Positions 57,758 through 64,000 of a DNA stretch of 64,000 bases are shown piece after piece. A program made the position numbers and the translations under genes. Each line of letters begins with the position of its first letter. The stretch's first letter is position 1. Under the pieces are notes generated by a model, which saw nothing but the letters and a program-made list of their open reading frames with translations, did no database searches and had not been told where the DNA came from. Origin of the DNA: Syncephalastrum monosporum B8922 (taxonomy: Eukaryota; Mucoromycota; Mucoromycetes; Mucorales; Syncephalastraceae); contig JNEN01001161.1 of NCBI GenBank assembly GCA_000697355.1, positions 186,001-250,000 of the forward strand, in the 5' to 3' direction.

Positions 57758-59037
57758 ATGAAGCTCATGACTTTTAATATCCGCCATGACTTTGAAGTGC
57801 CGTCAAGCGCGTACCAGCAACCCGAGGATGAGCACAAAGAGACATCCTTGTTTCAGGGAGAGCAGCCCTGGGACTTGCGCAAGTGGAAAGTGGCCGATAC
57901 AGTCTTTATGTGGTCACCTGACGTCGTTGGTTTCCAGGTAAGAAGGGCAGAAGCGTAGACTCCATTTTCTGGTACTGAACATGTGATTTTAGGAGCCGAT
58001 GCATAACCAGGTCAAGGATCTCGAAGCTCTGCTTCACGACGAGTACGACTGGGTGGGTGTGGGTCGCGACGACGGTAAAGAAAAAGGCGAATACAGCCCT
58101 GTTTTCTATCGAAGGTATGACAATACACAGGAATAGAATAACATGAAACTGATAATGATCATCTTGCTAGGGATGCGGTGACGGTCGAAAACTGGAAAAC
58201 GGTGTGGCTTTCGGAGGCATGGAACATTTTGAAACGATGAGCATACTACCAGGAAACTAACTTTCGTCTCTACCAGACACCTGATCAGCCGGGCAGTCAG
58301 AGCTGGGATGCCACAGCTCCTCGTATTGCCACTCAAGTCGAGTAAGTGAAAGCACGAGGATGGACCTTTGCATGCCATAAGGCTCACATCTTTTGTCTCT
58401 GAAAAGGTTTAAAAGCAAGGCCAACGGCTCAGTTTTTACGGTTTTCAATGCTCACCTTGACCACTTGGGCATCGAATCACGCAAAAATGGCGCCGATGTG
58501 ATTCTGGAGCGCGCTCGACCGATTGAACACGTGGTCTTTTTGATGGGTGACCTGAACTCGCCTGAGACAGATCCTGGCTACCAGACCCTGACAGGACAGG
58601 CTGAGCGATCCAGCAGCAACAGTACATGGCACCATATTGAGGCGCTCACGAGTACCATGATTCCCGGCAAACCTACGCGTCTCGGGGAGGGCCACATGGC
58701 GCTGCCCACTCACCGTGTTCTTCGTCGCGGACAGATTCTTCAGAATCTACAGCGACAAAAGGAAATGGACCAGCATTTTGCCGATCTGCGCTATGTGCTT
58801 CAGACGCGGTCTGAGCAAGGTCAACTGAGCGGACCTTATGGCGACCAGGACACCTTTACGGCTTTCGGCAAGGACGACCCGGCTTCCGAAAATGCACCCG
58901 CACGCTTGGATTACATCATGGTTTTGCGACACAACACGGAAATTCATGTGCGTCGTTTTGGCGTCTTGAGTAACTTGTTTGATGACGGCATGTATATCAG
59001 CGACCATCGTCCTGTTGTGGCTGTGGTTGACTGGTAA
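57758..59037 (+). CDS. Endonuclease/exonuclease/phosphatase-fold hydrolase
   Basis: Five exons (57758-57937, 57993-58114, 58171-58216, 58277-58341, 58407-59037) give 347 aa. Fold marks: MTFNIRHD at the start (metal-binding Asn), the segment DVVGFQEPMHNQV with the catalytic Glu, FNAHLDHLG, GDLNSPETDPGY and the final SDHRPVVAVVDW with the catalytic Asp-His. RLDYIMVLR is also conserved. The family hydrolyses phosphodiesters of nucleic acids, inositol lipids or other substrates; the substrate is not known. The third intron (58217-58276, 60 nt) begins GC rather than GT; only this splice keeps WLSETPDQPG, the expected family reading. Ends convergently, 108 bp from the next gene. Confidence 0.85.
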
Positions 59038-59083
59038 GAAACAAAAAGCGGAAGACGAAGAATGAAGAATGAAATGAAAATGT

Positions 59084-59089
59084 AATAAA
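59084..59089 (+). terminator. Polyadenylation signal of hydrolase gene
   Basis: AATAAA 46 nt after the stop codon. Confidence 0.45.
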
Positions 59090-59144
59090 TATGAAGTGAT
59101 CAGTTTTTACAATACGTTATTACTACTACAGTATACAGTTCTTT

Positions 59145-61895
59145 TTAAAAATTCATAAGAGGAGTATGAGAGCTGCCTTTCGGGTATACGACAAGTGTGG
59201 CAATAAATAGGCCAACGGTGATGCCAATCGAAGACTCGATCATGGCCAGTGCAAAAGATGCACCCTGCGTACCGGTGGATGTAGAGCTATCAAACATGCC
59301 ATAACCTGCCTTGATACCAAGACCTCCAGGTACAAGGAACATCATCTACAGAATTAACCAAATAAATATCAGCGCTGTTCTTTTCCGGGTGCAGGCATGC
59401 AAAGAGTGTAAAGAATACTCACGCCCAACAACACCGCGTCAAATGACATCTTGCCCGTGAACTTGGTTAAAAGATTGCCGAGCATGCCAAGGACAAAGGC
59501 GGGCACCACCTGGAGCACCTGAGCGGGTGCACCGGCATAGCAGGATAGGACGAAATTGACGACGTAGCCCGTTATGGCGATCACAATCATGATAGGCCAT
59601 CGGAAGGGCCGAGCACGCACAAAGACGCAGTAAGCAAGTGAAAACAGGGGGACGATAAGAATGAAGAAATGCTGGTCGACTTGAGCATCGCAGGTGGTGG
59701 CTGACTGCGCGGTTTGGCAACGCGATGCGGTATCTCCGGGACGCTTATCAATGAGGGAATAAATTTCGGAGCCCATCGATATACCGTAACCAAGCAAAAA
59801 GGCATAGATGATCGAGTACACCATGCGGACCACGCCGCTGACGAGCTGCCTCGATACGAGTTCTATTACAGCCACCGCCATAGGATAACCTGGCAATATC
59901 TGTAACATATTATTAGCATACCCAGCGTGGAGCTACGAAAAGTGAGATACATACGACAATGAAGGCCGAGAACGCGATCGGTGTGAAACAAAATAGGCCA
60001 GTGGTTGAAACACCTGTGCACAAAAATATAACAATCAATATTGTTACTCCTTATCCAACATTATATCAGAAATTACGCTTACCTTGAGCTACAAAGCCGA
60101 TGATGATACACACTGTAATTTCCCAAATGGGCTGGAAACTCTGAACCCGACCGGAAAAGATCTCGTATACAGCAAAGAGCACTACCAAAGCAAACAGGTG
60201 ATCAGTTCATCGTGCTTGTTTGTTTGTTGCTCATGCATTTAAATACTTACTTGCGAGACCAGCAGAAACACAGCCATCATACCAGCTACCGTAAAAGAAG
60301 AGAATGCAGCCAGCAAAACTAGCCAAGGCGTAGACAAATGCGTTTAACCAGACTGGATAGAACGATGGCTCATTGGCGACTCTGTCGATAAACTCAAGGG
60401 CTTCGTCAACCGATACTTCACCGTGGGAGACGAGTTTCTCAAGCCGGTAGACTTCACCGAGTTTATGCATTTCAAACGTTTGTGCTTGTCGGATGAAGTG
60501 CGTCTCGGTTGTGTGCGTCGAAGAGTCAAAAAACGTCATGAACATCACGTTGGGCATATAGACGTATTCTGCATCGACACCAATGGTAGCTGAGACACGG
60601 CGCATAATGTATTCGAGGCGGTGAGCCGGGCATCCGTATAACATGAGCGACTTGGCGAGTTTTCGCAGGAATTCTTGTTTCTGCAGGATATTTGCGATTT
60701 CGAACGTGATCCGGACACGGTCCTCGAGTGTGATCGGCTCAAACTGGGAAGCAGTCGTGAACATACTGTCGATGGAGGACCGTCGTGATACAGAAGGCGA
60801 CATCAGCTTCCTCTTCTCGAGACTGGGCACGAGATGATTGCCCGAGGTAACGTTCGAGAGCCAACTGTAAGGCCGGTTGACCATCTTGGGTCGCAATGCA
60901 GGTTTCTCACCGCTGCTCGGGTCTGTCCCCGAATGTAACGGAATATTGTACAGGGATGCGGGTTTCTTCTTTTGTGCTTTCTGTGCCTTTCTTGCATTTT
61001 TGGCCTCCTAATTCACGTGTCAGGTCCAGAGAGCACAAGAGAACAAATAAGACATCGGTACTTTTACCTTTTTCTCGCGTCGCCGTTTCTTTTTATGATC
61101 TTTAGTCTCCTCGGATCTTCGCCGCTGAGCTTCCAAGACCATAAGCCGGGAGAGTACGCTGCCTCCGGCCCCGGACTCGGGCGGGGGTGACTTGGTTGAG
61201 AATTTCTCGAGGGTCTCGTCTCCTTTCCCAGGAATCAGACCCAACAGACCACCGCCTCCGCCTGTGCTCAAGGTATCCCCGCCTTCAAGTTCCTCCTCAT
61301 CCAGAACATTGTTGCTCATGCTCGCGAAGCGTCGGTTTCGCGCGCTCTGATTGTCGTCGTTGACCGTACTGGTCGTCGTGCCTCGTCGGTTCAGCATCCG
61401 TTCAACAAGCGCAGCTGACTCGAGAACATGGTCTTGGAACCGGACATGCCTGTCCTGTGCGTCGGCATGGTCCAATGCAGCTTCTACCAGCGTATCTGCT
61501 GAACCAGGTCTGTCCTCGTCGCCCGTCCGCGGTGGGATTTTGTTGGCTGCCATATGCTGCTGGCTGCGCCTCGAGGAATGCAAGCTGTGTGGCTTTTCAT
61601 CGACTTCGTCGGCCGTGCTCTCACTGTCATCACTCTCGTCCGAAGCGGAAGTGGTTGCCGAGTCGCTGGATGCGTTGCTGGGACGTCTTTGAATCGAAGA
61701 TGGGGGAGATTCGAATGGATGCGTTCCGCTATCGGTGGAGAGTTGTATCTGCGGCACACTGGGAGCAGAGACAGAATGGAGAAAGGGAGGCCGACTGCTA
61801 CCGCTGCTTATGCTACTGCCGCCGCCATGACTGGACGTGCGTACATTATTACCACCGGGCTTAAGCCGGTCTTTGTCACCTTGTCCACCCTCCAT
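59145..61895 (-). CDS. Prm10-like membrane protein, ThrE/DUF1212 family
   Basis: Six exons (61895-61068, 61007-60251, 60181-60083, 60013-59955, 59899-59423, 59345-59145) give 806 aa. The first about 420 residues are a disordered, Ser-rich, charged cytosolic tail with a Lys/Arg-rich run near 275-300. The ThrE-type domain begins about residue 430 with FLRKLAKSLMLYGCPAHRLE, an element shared with bacterial threonine/serine exporters. It is followed by about ten hydrophobic segments (LPGYPMAVAVIELVSRQLVSGV, FLVPGGLGIKAGYG near the end). In yeast, Prm10 is a pheromone-regulated protein of unknown function; transport of amino acids is inferred only from the bacterial family. Confidence 0.88.
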
Positions 61896-63370
61896 AAAAT
61901 AATAGGAGATAGATATGGAGAGAAAAGGGAAAAGATAAGAACGAAAACAAGTAAGAAAAAAGAGGAAAGGAAAGGGGAAGACTGCAAATGCAGAAAAGGC
62001 TGGTTGAGTTTTTTTTTTGGGTTTCTGTAGACCAGAAAAAATCCATGACGATCTCTGTAGGTTCAGGTCTTTCGCTTTTTGATCGGAGATTTATGTCTGC
62101 AAAACGTATGTAAGCTAATCTCCTCGATCGAAAGCGCGCGGTCTACGCTTTCTGTGCGACTTTTCCGGTTGTGCTTGTCAGCGAGTGACAAAAAGTGATA
62201 TCATCAAAAGTTTAAATCGCCAAGAAATACAGCGTTTCCCGCAACACGCACCCATGGACGCGCTCGCGTGTTCGTGTGGATGCACGATGTACGAGCTTGT
62301 CGAACGCATTGCTTTACCGGCATAGACTATGGATTCACAATGCACGCTTGCATAAATCCAGACATATGTGACCACTTCTTGTGTACAGGTTCGATACCTA
62401 CCATATATATCTTTTCTGTAGTTCAGCACTGTGGAACGATAGAGGACCGATATCCAAACGAAAATACCTTGCCAGGCAAGGTGAGTTCAGGCCAATCCAA
62501 AACCCGCACTCGGTCCGACCCTAGAAACTGGCAATGACCAATAAGAAGCGATGACAAGCCGGCTAAAATTTATCCTTTCACTTGCTGTGGATTATCCGTG
62601 TGCTCGACCCAACCGCCATGCGTGATCGTCAGATTCCCTCGTTGCCAGATGCAATAACGGGCCAGATTGTTCTGAAATTTCCGCAGAAGGTGTTGGCACG
62701 ATTTTTGCAGTAGGCAAAGAACCGCCGTTAGCACCTGTGGTAGGCGTTGACGTCGTAGGGACTGTATCTTTTTCAGTTGAGGGCAACGGGCTCTGCTTGA
62801 GACGCCTGCATTCCACATAATACAGTAATGTAAAGCTGGCGCCGTTTGCTTATCATATACAATCACTTTGACGTGGCTGCGGGGAACGTATATACACCTT
62901 CCACGCAGATAAAGTCCTTGCATGATTATATGAAGCTACCGACTACTCTAGCGTACATATCCCATAAAGCACGACTGATACCGAGCAATGGGTCCCAATT
63001 TTGAGGAGCCCATCATAGCAACAGTTGATGAGGAGATGCAGAATATGAGGAAACTCGCGAAATGAAGCTCTATGAGTACATGCAAGAAGCGCATCTAGAG
63101 CACTACACGCTTCCATACCATAGCTAACATCCTCTACTACTACAAACTTTTACCGAATCCTCTCTCGGCTACCAATAATTTTACTGGGCTGACCTGCCCA
63201 TTGATAGACCACGGTGTTAAAGAATCGACGTGAATTCGTTGCGCCCAAATAAATCCCGCCACGCGGATCTGCTCTTCTAATTCTTTAAACGCTCTGGTGA
63301 CACGCTCACACTGTCAACGCACACCTCCTTGGCCTACTTCTAACCCAAGTCAGCCCTCAATCATACAAAT
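61896..63370. other. Intergenic of about 1.5 kb
   Basis: Divergent upstream region between the Prm10-like gene and the condensin gene. A T-run is near 62010. ORFs such as the 117-codon minus frame (62570-62923) show no family or splice support. Confidence 0.45.
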
Positions 63371-64000
63371 ATGGCCCATCGTGACGGCGTACGCGGCCAA
63401 CGAGAACGTCTTGCTCGTGAGGTGCTCAATCGACAGCATTCCGATATGGCAACAACCAATGCACGTCAGACCGTACAGGTGCCTGTACAGGGCCTAACAC
63501 CTGAGCAAATGTATTCCAATTTCGAGGAATGGATGAAGATATGCACAGACAATGTAAAAGGAGTAGAGTCGCCTGTCTGTTCTTTCTGTACTTAACGGCA
63601 CCCTTCGTTTTCTAGAAAGTCAATGCTACCAACAGTTGGAACTTTGCATTGATTGACTACTTTCACGAGATGACTTTTATCCGTGAAGGTGACTCGATCA
63701 ACTTTCAAAAAGCGTCCTGCACTCTTGATGGCTGCGTCAAGATTTATACATCGCGTGTTGATTCTGTGGCGTCCGAGACGGGAAAACTACTGAGTGGTCT
63801 TGCCGATAGTGCTCGTAAGCGCCCTGACCACATATCTTAATGCGTGTATATATAGAACTCTTCTTTTTTTTTTCAATAGGTGACAACGGGAACGGCTCAG
63901 ACGAAGACGAAGAGGACGATTTACAGAACGTAGAAACCAGTAGAAAGCGTACGCGACGGGTATGTTTTTCATTTCTTTTGTGAACTGCAGTTCTCTGATG
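63371..64000 (+). CDS. BRN1: Condensin non-SMC subunit Brn1/Cnd2 (barren, CAP-H), 3' partial
   Basis: The kleisin subunit of condensin, which bridges the SMC heads for mitotic chromosome compaction. Exons 63371-63553, 63616-63814 and 63880-63959 join in phases 0, 1 and 0, and the next intron begins at 63960 with GTATGT; the rest lies outside. Recognised pieces are TPEQMYSNFEEWMKICTDN, ATNSWNFALIDYFHEMTFI, INFQKASCTLDGCVKIY and SRVDSVASETGKLLSGLA, followed by an acidic stretch (SDEDEEDD). These match the conserved N-terminal kleisin region. The start Met at 63371 (MAHRDGVRGQRER) is the first in-frame; MATTNARQ at 63446 is a possible alternative. Confidence 0.9.

Noticed and set aside
1..64000. 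Secondary-metabolite or defence gene cluster
   Set aside because: The genes are mainly housekeeping, signalling and trafficking genes; no synthase, NLR, toxin or resistance set was recognised.

Overview
This 64 kb window is nuclear DNA from a filamentous fungus. An early-diverging, Mucoromycota-like lineage fits best. The reasons are many short GT-AG introns (mostly 50-110 nt), fungus-restricted genes (CHS7, the V-ATPase c' subunit, a Prm10-like transporter, bZIP factors of the Pap1/Yap type), a DHX34 helicase that yeasts lack, and two G-alpha genes. The species cannot be named from sequence alone. Gene models were built by joining exons by reading frame, splice sites and family conservation. 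Thirty loci are described, two of them cut by the window edges and one of them a probable degenerate remnant.

Layout, left to right. 0-5.4 kb: 3' end of TIM21, a Cdc3-type septin, three uncharacterised genes. 5.4-7.4 kb: no intact gene, with degenerate coding-like patches. 7.4-14.3 kb: chitin synthase export chaperone CHS7, Glo3-type ArfGAP, a Golgi-type nucleotide-sugar transferase, G-alpha no. 1. 15.4-27.5 kb: a BRO1-domain protein and a DHX34 helicase head to head over 122 bp, then V-ATPase c' (VMA11) and SEC1. 28.2-29.8 kb: a small mitochondrial-like protein and a secreted GPI-type protein. 29.8-34.9 kb: a gene-poor tract with decayed-looking ORFs. 34.9-43.9 kb: a two-finger GATA-like factor, ribosomal protein uS10, and two related bZIP factors on either side of a second secreted GPI-type protein. 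44.7-53.0 kb: mitochondrial hydroxyacyl-thioester dehydratase HTD2, G-alpha no. 2, a hexose-type transporter, a RhoGAP. 54.1-64.0 kb: an alpha-arrestin, a small membrane protein, an endonuclease/exonuclease/phosphatase-fold hydrolase, a Prm10/ThrE-like transporter, and the start of condensin subunit Brn1/Cnd2.

Many genes serve polarised growth and membrane traffic: septin, CHS7, Glo3, BRO1, SEC1, RhoGAP, arrestin and V-ATPase. They are not arranged as an obvious metabolic cluster. The most notable observations are: (i) two secreted, probably GPI-anchored proteins sharing an identical eight-cysteine spacing, an identically placed phase-1 intron and similarly placed TATA boxes; (ii) a 7-nt micro-exon in SEC1 and a 13-nt micro-exon in VMA11; (iii) a GC-AG intron in the hydrolase gene; (iv) a divergent G-alpha (switch II reads DLGGQ, unusual C-terminus); and (v) the pair of bZIP factors sharing a conserved C-terminal domain.
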